Assembly: GCF_024231755.1 (NCBI RefSeq) | Contig: NZ_JAAEQH010000104.1 | Coordinates: forward strand, 1-64,000 | Length of the DNA: 64,000 nucleotides | Source: Neptuniibacter sp. | GTDB lineage: Bacteria > Pseudomonadota > Gammaproteobacteria > Pseudomonadales > Balneatricaceae | Direction of reading: 5' to 3' | Part shown: positions 6,744 through 15,544 of the stretch, piece after piece | How the letters are laid out: each line of letters opens with the position of its first letter | How positions within the stretch are numbered: position 1 is the stretch's first letter | Notes under the pieces: model-generated | The model's input: only the letters and a program-made list of their open reading frames with translations | Told to the model about the DNA's origin: nothing | Databases searched by the model: none | Made by a program: the position numbers and the translations under genes

Positions 6744-7193
6744 GTGATTAAGCGCCCTAAGACATGGCTGGCTATTGCATTGACTGCTGTAGCAGGTTTC
6801 GAGGGTGTCAGAACTAATGCTTATATAGATCCGGTTGGTATCCCGACAATCTGTTTTGGATACACGCACGATGTGCAGATGGGTGATACAGCAACAATTG
6901 AAGAGTGCAAAACGTTGCTGACCGATGAAGTTGTTGAGTTTGGTCTACAGGTTAGTAACTCGGTTACCGTTCCGCTCTCTAAGCAAGAACAGGCCGCATA
7001 TACATCGTTTGCTTATAACGTAGGCATTGCCAACTTCAATAAAAGCACGCTTCTTAGAAAACTAAATTCAGGCGACCGAGAAGGTGCCTGCAATGAACTC
7101 CCTCGCTGGGTATACGCGAAAGGGGTAAAGCTACCAGGGCTGGTTAATCGACGTGAGTCGGAGCGGCATTTATGTTTATCGGGCATCAAGTAA
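6744..7193 (+). CDS. SAR endolysin, T4-lysozyme/GH24 family
   Basis: GTG 6744 gives 149 residues, preceded by CTGGAG at 8-9 bases; the frame extends upstream to 6696 but without a good site. After a short basic start, residues about 8-20 (WLAIALTAVAG) form a weakly hydrophobic signal-anchor-release segment running into the catalytic GFEGVRTNAYIDPVG. Glu, Asp (YIDP) and Thr (CFGYT) form the E-D-T triad of phage muraminidases. A later FAYNVGIANFNKSTLLRKLN helix and GLVNRRESERHLC end are family-conserved. It would be secreted by Sec, held at the membrane and released to cut peptidoglycan at lysis. Confidence 0.88.
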   Translation: MIKRPKTWLAIALTAVAGFEGVRTNAYIDPVGIPTICFGYTHDVQMGDTATIEECKTLLTDEVVEFGLQVSNSVTVPLSKQEQAAYTSFAYNVGIANFNKSTLLRKLNSGDREGACNELPRWVYAKGVKLPGLVNRRESERHLCLSGIK

Positions 7194-7204
7194 GGGGTAA
7201 AGCT

Positions 7205-7420
7205 GTGAATATAGATCATCAAACAGCAGCCCTAGGAAAGATCGCGTCAGTTGCATCTGGTGCTTCTTATACTGTGTCGGGCGGTCTGGTTGCTGGGGAT
7301 TACCTCCAGTTTCTAAACGCTAATTACGGCGCGATCGGTGTCTTTATTGGCGTCGCCACTTTTGCTGTTAACTGGTACTACAAGCGCCAAGAAATCAAAA
7401 TATTGGCTAAAAAGTCATGA
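7205..7420 (+). CDS. holin, HP1-like family
   Basis: From GTG 7205 (AAGGGGTAAAGCT in front), 71 residues. A polar N-terminal stretch is followed by a glycine/serine-rich weak hydrophobic segment (GASYTVSGGLVAG), a hydrophobic helix (AIGVFIGVATFAVNWYY) and a basic tail (KRQEIKILAKKS). This matches small two-TM phage holins that release or activate the endolysin. It directly follows the endolysin and overlaps the Rz start. The frame is open upstream to 7172 inside the endolysin gene, which is not needed. Confidence 0.75.
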   Translation: MNIDHQTAALGKIASVASGASYTVSGGLVAGDYLQFLNANYGAIGVFIGVATFAVNWYYKRQEIKILAKKS

Positions 7421-7764
7421 AATCCGTATTCGTCATGATCATGATGCTTTCTGTGAGTATGGCTTTGCTATACCAGCAGGTAAGCCGGAACGGCAAGCTA
7501 GCAGCTGAAAACAATCAGCTTCAACAAACCGTGGTAGATCAGACAGAAGAGATACATAAACAGCGGGAGCGAATCGTCGAGATTGACTCTATCGCTGCTG
7601 ATGTACGCATTCAAAATGAAACCATTAGAAGGCAGAGCAATGAACTACGTCGTGCACTTGAAAGCGCCTCTGACTGCTCTGGCTCTTATATTGATCCTAC
7701 TGTCGCTGAGCGGGTGCGAGAATACCGTAATAAAAACAGTGACCGTTCGGGAAAAGATTCCTGA
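7417..7764 (+). CDS. i-spanin (Rz-like)
   Basis: A 115-residue type II inner-membrane protein: a short N-terminal membrane anchor (about residues 3-20, VFVMIMMLSVSMALLY), then a long Gln/Glu-rich coiled coil to about residue 85. That is the spanin periplasmic rod. ATG 7417 overlaps the holin stop (ATGA). The o-spanin gene starts inside this one in another frame, as in lambda Rz/Rz1. The complex fuses inner and outer membranes in the last step of lysis. Confidence 0.8.
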   Translation: MKSVFVMIMMLSVSMALLYQQVSRNGKLAAENNQLQQTVVDQTEEIHKQRERIVEIDSIAADVRIQNETIRRQSNELRRALESASDCSGSYIDPTVAERVREYRNKNSDRSGKDS

Positions 7765-7891
7765 GTCATTTCTGGTTCCATTAGAGCCTCCTGCCTTAAC
7801 GGGAACGTATGGCGATTATATAGCCGACTGTGAAGCTGCCATTAAGAGTAGTAACACGGATAAAGAAGCGCTTCGGAAGTGGTCTGAGTAA
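7640..7891 (+). CDS. o-spanin (Rz1-like lipoprotein), nested in Rz
   Basis: From ATG 7640, 83 residues. The N-terminus is a lipoprotein signal ending in the lipobox LSGC (cleavage before Cys26), then a Pro-containing segment (SFLVPLEPPAL). It overlaps the Rz gene by 125 bases in the -1/+2 frame and continues beyond it. A frame start at 7583 exists but lacks a signal-like N-terminus. It would be outer-membrane anchored and pair with Rz. Confidence 0.8.
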   Translation: MNYVVHLKAPLTALALILILLSLSGCENTVIKTVTVREKIPESFLVPLEPPALTGTYGDYIADCEAAIKSSNTDKEALRKWSE

Positions 7892-7950
7892 TCGGTCCCC
7901 CCAATCCCTCTGTTAACAATTCCTTAAGATGATTCATCGAGGTGTAGGCA

Positions 7951-8313
7951 GTGCCTAGACGTGCTCCTAAAGCGTGCCGTGTGCAAGGGTGTGGCGGGCT
8001 TGCCACAGCAAGTCACGGTTACTGCGACAAACATTCTGATAGAGCTAAAGCCTGGAGTAGAGGCCGTGGCGGTAGAGGTCGTGGTGGTAGAGAGTGGCGG
8101 CGAATAAGAGAGCAAATCAAAGAACGAGCTAATGGGCTGTGTGAAGAGTGCCTACGCCATGGTCGTCTTACTCCTGGGCAGGTCTGTGACCACGTAGTGC
8201 CAGAGGCAGAGGGCGGCACCACAACGGACGACAACCTGCAGTGGCTCTGCCAATCATGCCACGACAAAAAGACTCAAGAGGAAAGCAGGAGAGGTCGCGA
8301 CCGTATCTCCTAG
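7951..8313 (+). CDS. HNH endonuclease (HK97 gp74-like)
   Basis: GTG 7951 with GAGGTG about 12 bases upstream; 120 residues. An N-terminal CRVQGCGG...HGYCDKH cluster is followed by an Arg/Gly-rich linker and then the HNH core: CEECLRHGR, CDHVVPEAEGGTTTDDNLQWLC, CHDKK. The catalytic His, the Asn and the last His are all present, as are the zinc cysteines (CEEC and CQSC). Such HNH proteins sit next to terminase genes in cos phages and stimulate terminase cutting. Position just upstream of the packaging genes agrees. Confidence 0.85.
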   Translation: MPRRAPKACRVQGCGGLATASHGYCDKHSDRAKAWSRGRGGRGRGGREWRRIREQIKERANGLCEECLRHGRLTPGQVCDHVVPEAEGGTTTDDNLQWLCQSCHDKKTQEESRRGRDRIS

Positions 8314-8416
8314 GGGTAGGGGGGGGATCAAAACTTCCCACCTTTCGATCCCGGACACCGCCGCCCAACGTTTTCTCACACGCGTGCAAAATTAGAGTAG
8401 GGGGGAGTCGCCACAT
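8314..8416 (+). other. G-run intergenic segment, candidate cos/packaging region
   Basis: Between HNH and the methyltransferase gene lie two runs of G (around 8328 and 8401), with a C-rich patch between them. In HK97-like cos phages with a P27-type small terminase the cohesive end often lies beside the HNH and terminase genes. No direct proof; the second G-run also provides the ribosome site for the next gene. Confidence 0.3.
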
Positions 8417-9610
8417 ATGAGCGATCTCAATCTGACGTATCAACCTGTGGGTGATCTTATTGAATACATCAATAACTCACGCACTCACAGCGACGAACAA
8501 GTCAATCAAGTAGCTGCCAGCATCAAAGAGTTTGGTTTTACTAACCCAATTCTGGTGGACGGTGAGAACGGAATTATTGCCGGTCACGGTCGCTTAATGG
8601 CCGCTAAAAAGTTGGGGCTGGATAAGGTTCCGACAATCGAGCTTTCGCATCTGTCCGATGCGCAGAAGAAAGCTTATGTCATTGCTGATAACAAGCTGGC
8701 TCTAAATGCAGGCTGGGATAACGACCTGTTAGCACTTGAAATTCAGGGGCTGGATGAACTCGGTTTTGATCTCGAGCTACTGGGTTTCTCTGATGATGAG
8801 CTTCAGGAGTTTAAGCTTGATGAAGAGGTCGAAGGTTTAACGGATGAAGATCAGGTGCCAGATGTTCCAGCAGAGGCAATTAGCCGTGAGGGAGACCTTT
8901 GGCTGCTCGGGAATCACCGTGTGTTGTGTGGTGATAGCACAAGTATGGATGCCATCGACAGGTTGATGGGTGGCGTGAAGGTCGACATGATTTTCACAGA
9001 CCCACCTTACAATGTCGCTATCAATGGTAGAAGTGGAAAGCATGACGTAATCAAAAACGATGATCTGCCTGAAGCTGATTTCAACTCATTTATCGATGAT
9101 GTTTTACAGAATATAAAGCTAATTAATCCGGCAGCCTATTACATCTGGTGCAATTGGGATTTCTATGGGGTTTTGCAGGAAAAGCTAGCTTATAAAAGCT
9201 GCATCGTCTGGGCTAAAAATGTTTTCGGGATGGGGAACGGATATCGCCACCAACATGAATTTTGCTTATTTAACGGCAAGATTGATGAGGTCATAAAAAA
9301 TGAGAGTGATCTTTGGTCAATTAAAAAAGACACCAATTACGTCCACCCTACACAGAAGCCTGTCGAGTTAAGCGTTCGTGCTTTTGGTAACCACATAAAA
9401 TTATTGAACGTTCTTGATCTATTCGGTGGGAGTGGTAGCACGCTTATTGGTGCCGAACAAACCGGCCGAAAAGCGTTTCTGATGGAACTGGATCCTAAAT
9501 ACGTTGATGTAATCATAAACCGCTGGCAAGACTTTACCGGCAAGAAAGCAATGCATGCTGAGCTCGGTAAATCCTTTGATGAGATGAAAGGCGATCGGGA
9601 GGGAGAATAA
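8417..9610 (+). CDS. ParB-like domain fused to a DNA methyltransferase
   Basis: A 397-residue protein. Residues about 5-100 are a ParB/Srx-like domain (NSRTHSDEQVNQVAASIKEF, GIIAGHGRLMAAKKLG, ADNKLALNAGWD). Residues about 155-390 are an N4/N6 amino-methyltransferase with motif IV DPPYN near residue 195 and the SAM-binding LDLFGGSGSTLIGAEQTGRK near 345. Catalytic motif before SAM motif makes it beta class. Phages use such fusions to modify their own DNA, perhaps against host restriction. The gene overlaps the small terminase start by one base, tying it to packaging. Target sequence not predictable. Confidence 0.85.
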   Translation: MSDLNLTYQPVGDLIEYINNSRTHSDEQVNQVAASIKEFGFTNPILVDGENGIIAGHGRLMAAKKLGLDKVPTIELSHLSDAQKKAYVIADNKLALNAGWDNDLLALEIQGLDELGFDLELLGFSDDELQEFKLDEEVEGLTDEDQVPDVPAEAISREGDLWLLGNHRVLCGDSTSMDAIDRLMGGVKVDMIFTDPPYNVAINGRSGKHDVIKNDDLPEADFNSFIDDVLQNIKLINPAAYYIWCNWDFYGVLQEKLAYKSCIVWAKNVFGMGNGYRHQHEFCLFNGKIDEVIKNESDLWSIKKDTNYVHPTQKPVELSVRAFGNHIKLLNVLDLFGGSGSTLIGAEQTGRKAFLMELDPKYVDVIINRWQDFTGKKAMHAELGKSFDEMKGDREGE

Positions 9611-10083
9611 TGGCTCAGGGCAGAAAACCATTACCAACCAACCTTAAGCTGCTAAAGGGTACCGCTCAGCCTTGTCGTATGAACAAGAACGAGCCAAAGC
9701 CGAAGTCGGATAAGGTTAAGATGCCAACCTTTCTATCTCCTGCAGCTAAAAAATGTTGGCGTAGAGTATCTAAGACATTATCTGAAGCAGGCCTTCTGAC
9801 TAACTTAGATGTCGATGCTTTGGCGACATATTGTGAAGCCTTTGCAAGATGGGTAGATGCTAACGAGAAAGTCGAAAAAATGGGTGGTGTCATTAAATCA
9901 CCAAACGGCTATCCAATCATTAACCCATATCTGTCGATTTCCAATAAAGCTCAAGAGCAGATGAAGACCATGATTACCGAGTTCGGTATGACTCCATCGA
10001 GCAGAACTAAGATCGACGTTAAAGTCGAAGAGGAAATCGAGGATCCTGTAGAAGCTTATCGGAAACGTAAGAATACACCGTGA
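9610..10083 (+). CDS. terminase small subunit, P27 family
   Basis: A 157-residue protein. Family features are the N-terminal GRKPLPTNLKLLKGTA, then FLSPAAKKCWRRV, LTNLDVDALATYCEAFARW and the conserved YPIINPYLSISNKAQEQM block. It recognises the packaging site and recruits the large subunit. It overlaps both the upstream methyltransferase stop and the TerL start. Confidence 0.92.
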   Translation: MAQGRKPLPTNLKLLKGTAQPCRMNKNEPKPKSDKVKMPTFLSPAAKKCWRRVSKTLSEAGLLTNLDVDALATYCEAFARWVDANEKVEKMGGVIKSPNGYPIINPYLSISNKAQEQMKTMITEFGMTPSSRTKIDVKVEEEIEDPVEAYRKRKNTP

Positions 10084-11741
10084 GTGCAGGTGTAGCTGAA
10101 GGGCATCAGTATGCGTTAGATGTCGTTGAGGGAAAGGTTGTAGCGGGCAAATGGATAAAGCTCGCCTGCAAGCGGTACTTAGATGACCTAGAGCGCGATG
10201 ATATTTACTTCGATGTTGACGATGCTCAGCATCATCTAGATTTTTATCCAATATTTTGCACCCACGTAAAGGGCAAGCTCGCTGGAGAACCCATTGAGCT
10301 AGAGCCTTGGCAAGCATTCGGCCTGATGAATGTCTTCGGGTGGAAAACGCTAGATGGTTTGCGCAGGTTCAGAACCGCTTACGAAGAAGTGGCGCGTAAG
10401 AACGCTAAGTCTACAAAGCTGTCTGGTGTTGGCCTGTATATGCTTGGTTTCGACGGCGAGGGTGGTGCTGAAGTATACAGTGCTGCCACAACCCGGGATC
10501 AGGCAAAGATCGTATTTAACGATGCCAAAGAGATGGGGCGAAAATCCCCACAGCTCCGTAGAACCTTTGGTTTTCACCAGAGCAATATCCACGATTTACA
10601 GTCGGCATCAAAGTTTGAGCCTTTGTCATCTGATGCGGGGACGCTGGATGGTAAGAACGTTCACTGCGGTCTAATCGATGAGGTTCACGCCCATAAAACC
10701 CGCGATGTTTGGGATGTAGTAGAAACGGCGACAGGCGCTCGAGAGCAGCCGTTGATGTATGCCATAACTACTGCTGGCTCCAACAAGCTGGGCATTTGTT
10801 ATGAACTTAGAGAGTACTTGTGCAAGATCCTCGAAGGTGTTTTCGAGGATGACACATTCTTCGGTCTAATTTTTACGCTCGATGAGGGTGATGACTGGAC
10901 TGATGAAAACTGCTGGATAAAGGCTAACCCTAATCTTGGAATCTCCAAGAAATGGGATGATATGCGCCGCCTCGCTAAGAAAGCGCAGGAGATGCCAACA
11001 GCACGGAATAACTTCCTCACTAAGCACCTTAACATCTGGGTAAACGCTGCTGTTTCCTGGATGAACATGGATAAGTGGGAGCGAGCGCCAAAGATAGCGC
11101 CTGATGAAACGCTGCAGCAGCTTCCTTGCTTTATCGGTACCGACTTGGCAAATAAGCTGGATATTGCAGCTGTAGTAATGGTTTTCCCTGATTCTGATGG
11201 GCATTACCACATTCTCTGCAAGTTTTACCTCCCTGAAGAAGCGATTCAGATAAAAGCGCGATCGATCGGGAATATGTACCAAGCTTGGGCAGATGACGGT
11301 TATATCACGTTAACTGAGGGCAACATTATCGACCACGAGTATATCGAGGACGATATTAGAGCCATTCTCAGCGAGCACGATGTTAAAGCGATCGGCTTCG
11401 ACCCTTGGGGTTCTACACAGCTTTCCATAAAGCTGGCAGAAGATGGTGCGCCGATGGTTGAGGTACCGCAGACGGTTAAAAACCTCTCTGAATCCATGAA
11501 GGAAGTAGAGGCGCTTGTTCATGCCGGTAAGCTTCATCACGGCGACAACCCGGTTCTAAATTGGATGGCATCCAACGTGACTGCCAAAGAAGACAAAAAC
11601 GAAAACGTCTTCCCTAACAAAGAACATAAAGACAACAAAATCGACGGCATGGTCGCACTGTTTATCGCAATGAACAGGATCCTCTGTTTTGAGGACATCG
11701 ATCAAGACTCCGTTTACGACTCCTCGGATGTAGCATGTTAA
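10080..11741 (+). CDS. terminase large subunit
   Basis: A 553-residue Terminase_1-type protein. The ATPase half has the deviant Walker A ARKNAKSTKLSG near residue 105 and Walker B GLIDEVHAH near residue 200, with the ITTAGSN coupling motif after it. The C-terminal nuclease half has acidic RNase H-like sites (GTDLANKLDIAAV, IGFDPWGS, NKIDGMVALFIAM). It packages DNA into proheads and cuts genome ends. GTG start 4 bases inside the TerS end. Confidence 0.95.
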   Translation: MSAGVAEGHQYALDVVEGKVVAGKWIKLACKRYLDDLERDDIYFDVDDAQHHLDFYPIFCTHVKGKLAGEPIELEPWQAFGLMNVFGWKTLDGLRRFRTAYEEVARKNAKSTKLSGVGLYMLGFDGEGGAEVYSAATTRDQAKIVFNDAKEMGRKSPQLRRTFGFHQSNIHDLQSASKFEPLSSDAGTLDGKNVHCGLIDEVHAHKTRDVWDVVETATGAREQPLMYAITTAGSNKLGICYELREYLCKILEGVFEDDTFFGLIFTLDEGDDWTDENCWIKANPNLGISKKWDDMRRLAKKAQEMPTARNNFLTKHLNIWVNAAVSWMNMDKWERAPKIAPDETLQQLPCFIGTDLANKLDIAAVVMVFPDSDGHYHILCKFYLPEEAIQIKARSIGNMYQAWADDGYITLTEGNIIDHEYIEDDIRAILSEHDVKAIGFDPWGSTQLSIKLAEDGAPMVEVPQTVKNLSESMKEVEALVHAGKLHHGDNPVLNWMASNVTAKEDKNENVFPNKEHKDNKIDGMVALFIAMNRILCFEDIDQDSVYDSSDVAC

Positions 11742-11920
11742 TAGCAATTATCACATTTCTGGTGGGCATTATCGGTGTCGGCTTGGTGTCTTTTGGTGCT
11801 TGGCAGATATTCCCGCCTGCGGGGCTTATTGTTTGCGGCACGCTTTGCCTAGCCTGGTCCTATTTGATGTCTAAAGCTGCAGCTAGTCGCAGTGTTACCC
11901 CAACCGAAGGAGACGAATGA
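11735..11920 (+). CDS. small two-TM protein between terminase and portal
   Basis: A 61-residue protein with two hydrophobic segments (about 2-22 and 26-44) and a polar tail. It overlaps TerL by 7 bases and the portal start by 4. Short membrane proteins at this position recur in HK97-like gene clusters, but their role is not known to me. Confidence 0.65.
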   Translation: MLIAIITFLVGIIGVGLVSFGAWQIFPPAGLIVCGTLCLAWSYLMSKAAASRSVTPTEGDE

Positions 11921-13182
11921 TGTTTATCCCTATGCTGTTCAAGGGCTCGTCTCCAATGCAAGGGAAAGCGGATTTCTCTAAATGGATCAGTTCAGTTTCC
12001 GGTCGAAACACTAAGGCCGGGACACACGTAACCACTGAAACAGCCTTGGCGCTATCAGCGGTTAGGGCGTGCGTTACCTTACTGGCAGAGTCCGTGGCAC
12101 AACTACCTTGCGAACTGTATGAGCGAGATGAAGAGAACGGGCGCTCTAAAGCGGTAGATCATCCACTGTACGATGTAATCCGGTACCAGCCGAATCGTAA
12201 AGACACTGCTTTTGAGTACTTCGAACAGGTGCAAGGTGCTTGCGGGCTTGAGGGGAACAACTTCTCTCTGATAGAGCGCGATGAGCGCAGCTATGTCAAA
12301 GAGCTAATCCCGATCAACCCGAAGAAGGTCCGAGTGCTTAAAGGCCCTGACCTGATGCCGTACTACGATATCGAAGGCATTGATGGCTTGCTGCCGATGC
12401 GAATGGTTCACCACACCAGAGCCTTTTCGTTAGATGGCTATCTTGGGCTTTCACCGCTGCAGACTAACGCAGATGTGGTTGGTTTAAGTCTGGCCACAGA
12501 AGAGCACGCTGCTGCCGTTTTTAGTCGGGGTACCACTATGAGCGGTGTGATCGAGCGACCGAAAGAAGCTGGATCCATTAAAACTCAGGAAGGTGTAGAT
12601 CGCCTGCTGAGTAAGTTCGCTGATAAGCATAGCGGTTTAGGCAATGCCTTTTCTGTTGCGCTGCTGCAGGAGGGTATGAGCTATCGCCAGTTATCCATGG
12701 ATAACGAAAAAGCCCAGCTTATAGCGAGTAGGCATTTTGGTGTAGCTGAAGTATGCCGTCTGTACAAAGTGCCGCAGCACATGGTCCAGGAGATAGAAAA
12801 ATCCACCTCTTGGGGTAGTGGTATTGAGCAGCTTTCGCTGGCGTTTGTGATTTACACGTTGCTGCCATGGCTGAAGCGTCACGAAGCAGCAATGATGCGC
12901 GACCTATTGCTACCTGAAGAGCGCAAGAAGTATTACATCGAATTCAATGTTTCTGGTCTGTTGCGTGGTGACCAGAAGTCACGATACGAAGCATACGCAC
13001 TGGGCCGTCAGTGGGGCTGGCTATCAGTAAACGATATCCGCCGCATGGAGAATATGGCACCGATAGATGGTGGCGATAAGTATCTAACGCCTCTAAATAT
13101 GGCTGATTCACAGCTTCAGCAATCGCTGAACGCAACACCTGAGCAAATGAAAGAAATTGAGGGCATCCTATGCAGGGCTTAA
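11917..13182 (+). CDS. portal protein, HK97 family
   Basis: A 421-residue protein. It has TETALALSAVRACVTLLAESVAQLPCELYE near the N-terminus, HPLYDVIRYQPN and NFSLIERD strands, GLSPLQTNA, and the long helix region ending RDLLLPEERKKYYIEFN and LLRGDQKSRYEAYALGRQWGWLSVNDIRRMENM. These are typical of the HK97 portal family (PF04860). It forms the dodecameric DNA entry ring. Start is coupled to the preceding small gene. Confidence 0.95.
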   Translation: MMFIPMLFKGSSPMQGKADFSKWISSVSGRNTKAGTHVTTETALALSAVRACVTLLAESVAQLPCELYERDEENGRSKAVDHPLYDVIRYQPNRKDTAFEYFEQVQGACGLEGNNFSLIERDERSYVKELIPINPKKVRVLKGPDLMPYYDIEGIDGLLPMRMVHHTRAFSLDGYLGLSPLQTNADVVGLSLATEEHAAAVFSRGTTMSGVIERPKEAGSIKTQEGVDRLLSKFADKHSGLGNAFSVALLQEGMSYRQLSMDNEKAQLIASRHFGVAEVCRLYKVPQHMVQEIEKSTSWGSGIEQLSLAFVIYTLLPWLKRHEAAMMRDLLLPEERKKYYIEFNVSGLLRGDQKSRYEAYALGRQWGWLSVNDIRRMENMAPIDGGDKYLTPLNMADSQLQQSLNATPEQMKEIEGILCRA

Positions 13183-14114
13183 TTAACTACCCACATATCG
13201 CAAGCATGGCTTTCAATACGCCACTGTATGCGACACCAGAGCTTATTGCTGGCGTTAAATCGGTTCTGATTCCACGTCTGACTGGTGGACAGGCTGAAAC
13301 TGTTTCTCTGGAAGCGGCGAGTGAAGACGCTACTCCGTTGATGATGACGGAACAGGAAGACCGCGAAATTCGCCGTATGACAATCTCGGGTAATATCGCC
13401 GTGATCAATGTCCATGGCGTTCTGGTTTCCCGTCGTGGCACGATCGATCAATCTTGTTCTGAGCTGATTAGTTATGAGCGCCTACGAACTCAGATTTCAG
13501 CAGCGCTAAACCACGATATGGTTCAAGAGATCGTCTTGGATTTCCATTCCGGTGGCGGGATGGCGATGGGCTGTAAAGAGTTGGCCGACTTTATTCATGC
13601 AGCTACAGAGATCAAGCCTATTACAGCGATCGTTAACTTCGCTGCTTACTCCGCGGCATATTTCTTGGCCGCTGCTTGTTCGAAGGTGATTTGTAGTCCC
13701 ACTGGCGGTGTAGGATCCATTGGCGTAATTCTGGAAACCTTCGAGGTCAGTAAGTGGGAAGAGGAGGTGGGTATCACTTACAACACCTTCTACCGCGGGG
13801 GCCATAAAAACGACATGAGTCCACATGAGCCGATTACAGAGCAGGCGGTTGCAGAGATAAATCAGAAGCTCGATAAGTCTTATCAAATTTTTACTGAATC
13901 TGTTGCTCAGTACCGCGAAATCGACCCGCAGCTGGTGGTTGATACTGAAGCGCGTTTGTTTGATCCGGAAGAAGCCCTGTCACTGGGTTTGATTGATGAG
14001 ATCAGCCCCGCTCAGGATGCAGTAAACCAGATTGCACAGAGTTACGTTCAACAGGAAACACGTCCAAGCATTGGCCTCCGGGCTGCAGCGATCAATCTAG
14101 AATCCCAGCTCTAG
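13170..14114 (+). CDS. S49-type head maturation protease (SppA/lambda C-like)
   Basis: A 314-residue protein overlapping the portal end by 13 bases. Motifs: IAVINVHGVLVSR, DFHSGGGMAMGCKELADFI, a nucleophile region FAAYSAAYFLAAACSKV (Ser near residue 162), and GGVGSIGVILETFEVSKWEEEVG. A Lys in GGHKNDMSP is a candidate for the Ser/Lys dyad. This is the ClpP/crotonase fold used by SppA and lambda protein C. It should cleave the capsid N-terminal domain and itself. Many HK97-like phages carry an S78 or S14 protease here; the S49 type is also common. Confidence 0.88.
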   Translation: MQGLINYPHIASMAFNTPLYATPELIAGVKSVLIPRLTGGQAETVSLEAASEDATPLMMTEQEDREIRRMTISGNIAVINVHGVLVSRRGTIDQSCSELISYERLRTQISAALNHDMVQEIVLDFHSGGGMAMGCKELADFIHAATEIKPITAIVNFAAYSAAYFLAAACSKVICSPTGGVGSIGVILETFEVSKWEEEVGITYNTFYRGGHKNDMSPHEPITEQAVAEINQKLDKSYQIFTESVAQYREIDPQLVVDTEARLFDPEEALSLGLIDEISPAQDAVNQIAQSYVQQETRPSIGLRAAAINLESQL

Positions 14115-14138
14115 CCCTGCGGCGGAGCTGAAAACCTG

Positions 14139-14162
14139 AACCGGCATTGAGCCGGTTTTTTT
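14139..14162 (+). terminator. terminator hairpin between protease and capsid genes
   Basis: AACCGGC, ATTGA loop, GCCGGTT, then TTTTTATG. A strong intrinsic terminator, so the capsid gene likely has its own mRNA end or start control, or read-through under antitermination. Confidence 0.8.
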
Positions 14163-14195
14163 ATGCCTAAAACAATCCAACAAAGGTAATAAACC

Positions 14196-15479
14196 ATGAG
14201 TAAAATCGACCAACTCCGCCGCGAGCGAGCTGATGTAAACGATCAGATTCAGGTGCTTGCGAAAGCTGAAGCTGAAGGCTCCCTGACTGATGAGCAAGTA
14301 AGTCAGTTCGAAGAGCTTTCCGCTTCTTTTACTAGCCTTACGGCACAGATCGAACGACTGGAAACAGCTGAGCAGATGAATGCGCAAGCTTCGGTACCAG
14401 TAACAACTACGATCGGTGCTGCAGCTCCAGCTGTCCACGTTAAGAAAGAAGCCGAAACCTATAAAGGTTCTGCGTTCGCACGTACCGCTATGGCTATCGC
14501 TGCCGGTGATGGTGATCTTAACCTTGCCGCTAAATTCGCCCGCGATGAAATTCGTGACGCGAATGTAGCGATGGCGATCGAAACGACCAACGGTAGTGGT
14601 GGTGCGCTGATTCCTCAGAACACCCACGACGAAGTAATCGAGCTTCTACGTCCTAAGACTGTAGTTCGCCAGCTGGGTGCTCAAGCTCTGCCACTGCCTA
14701 ACGGCAACCTGAGTATTCCTCGTATGTCCGGTGGTGCTACTTCCGGCTATGTTGGTGAGGGTGCTGACGTTCTGGCGACAGAAGCGACTACTAACGATGT
14801 TCAGCTGTCCGCGAAGACAATGATTACGATCGTTCCGATCTCTAATCAGTTGATTGGGCGTTCAGGTTTCAACACAGAGCAGCTGTTCCTGAACGATATG
14901 CTGAGTGCGATGGCTGTCCGTGAAGATAAAGGCTTCCTCCGCGACGATGGTACTAACAACACTCCTGCAGGCTTCAAGAAGACTGCAGAAGATGCTTCTC
15001 GTACTGTTGCGTGGTCTGGTACTGCGGATCTGGCAACGATCGATGCTTACCTTGATAGCTTGATCCTGAAACTGATGGAAAGCGATAGCATGATGCTGCG
15101 CTGTGGCTGGGCTCTGTCTCCACGCTCCTTTATGAAGCTGGCAGGTCTGCGTGACGGCAACGGCAACAAAGCTTATCCAGAAATGGCTCAGGGCATGCTG
15201 AAGGGCTGGCCGGTACTACACACAACCACAATTCCTGTGAATTTGGGTGTGGGTACAAATGAGTCTGAGATCTACTTCGCAGACTGGAATGATGTAGTTA
15301 TCGGTGAAGATGACAGCATGAAAGTCGACTTCTCCCGCGAAGCTACCTACAAGGACAGCGGCGATAACCTGGTTTCTTCGTTTGCTCGTAACCAGTCGGT
15401 TATCCGTGTGGTTAACGAACACGATATCGGTTTCCGTCATCCAGAAGGTCTGGTGCAGGGCACAGCGGTTACTTGGTAA
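14196..15479 (+). CDS. major capsid protein, HK97 family
   Basis: A 427-residue protein. Residues about 1-75 are a charged coiled coil (delta/scaffold domain), then an Ala/Val-rich linker, and the HK97 fold from about residue 120: SGGALIPQNTHDEVIELL, RTVVRQL-type strand, SIPRMSGGATSGYVGEGAD, KTMITIVPISNQLIG, and the P-domain with GWALSPRSFMKLAGLRDGNG and AQGMLKGWPVLHTTTIP. The fused N-terminal domain would be removed by the S49 protease during maturation. Codon use is strongly biased, as expected for the most abundant virion protein. Confidence 0.95.
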   Translation: MSKIDQLRRERADVNDQIQVLAKAEAEGSLTDEQVSQFEELSASFTSLTAQIERLETAEQMNAQASVPVTTTIGAAAPAVHVKKEAETYKGSAFARTAMAIAAGDGDLNLAAKFARDEIRDANVAMAIETTNGSGGALIPQNTHDEVIELLRPKTVVRQLGAQALPLPNGNLSIPRMSGGATSGYVGEGADVLATEATTNDVQLSAKTMITIVPISNQLIGRSGFNTEQLFLNDMLSAMAVREDKGFLRDDGTNNTPAGFKKTAEDASRTVAWSGTADLATIDAYLDSLILKLMESDSMMLRCGWALSPRSFMKLAGLRDGNGNKAYPEMAQGMLKGWPVLHTTTIPVNLGVGTNESEIYFADWNDVVIGEDDSMKVDFSREATYKDSGDNLVSSFARNQSVIRVVNEHDIGFRHPEGLVQGTAVTW

Positions 15480-15489
15480 TCCCTGTTTA

Positions 15490-15512
15490 AGCAGGCTCCA
15501 AGTGAGCCTGCT
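15490..15512 (+). other. perfect hairpin after the capsid gene
   Basis: AGCAGGCTC and GAGCCTGCT form a 9-bp perfect stem with loop CAAGT. Only a weak pyrimidine run follows (GTCTCTATC). It may protect the capsid mRNA 3' end or attenuate downstream transcription. Confidence 0.6.
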
Positions 15513-15544
15513 GTCTCTATCACAAATAAAGTAGGTAATTATCC

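Noticed and set aside
14097-14627. 176-codon reverse ORF over the start of the capsid gene
   Set aside because: It covers the capsid coding sequence and a terminator; no ribosome site.
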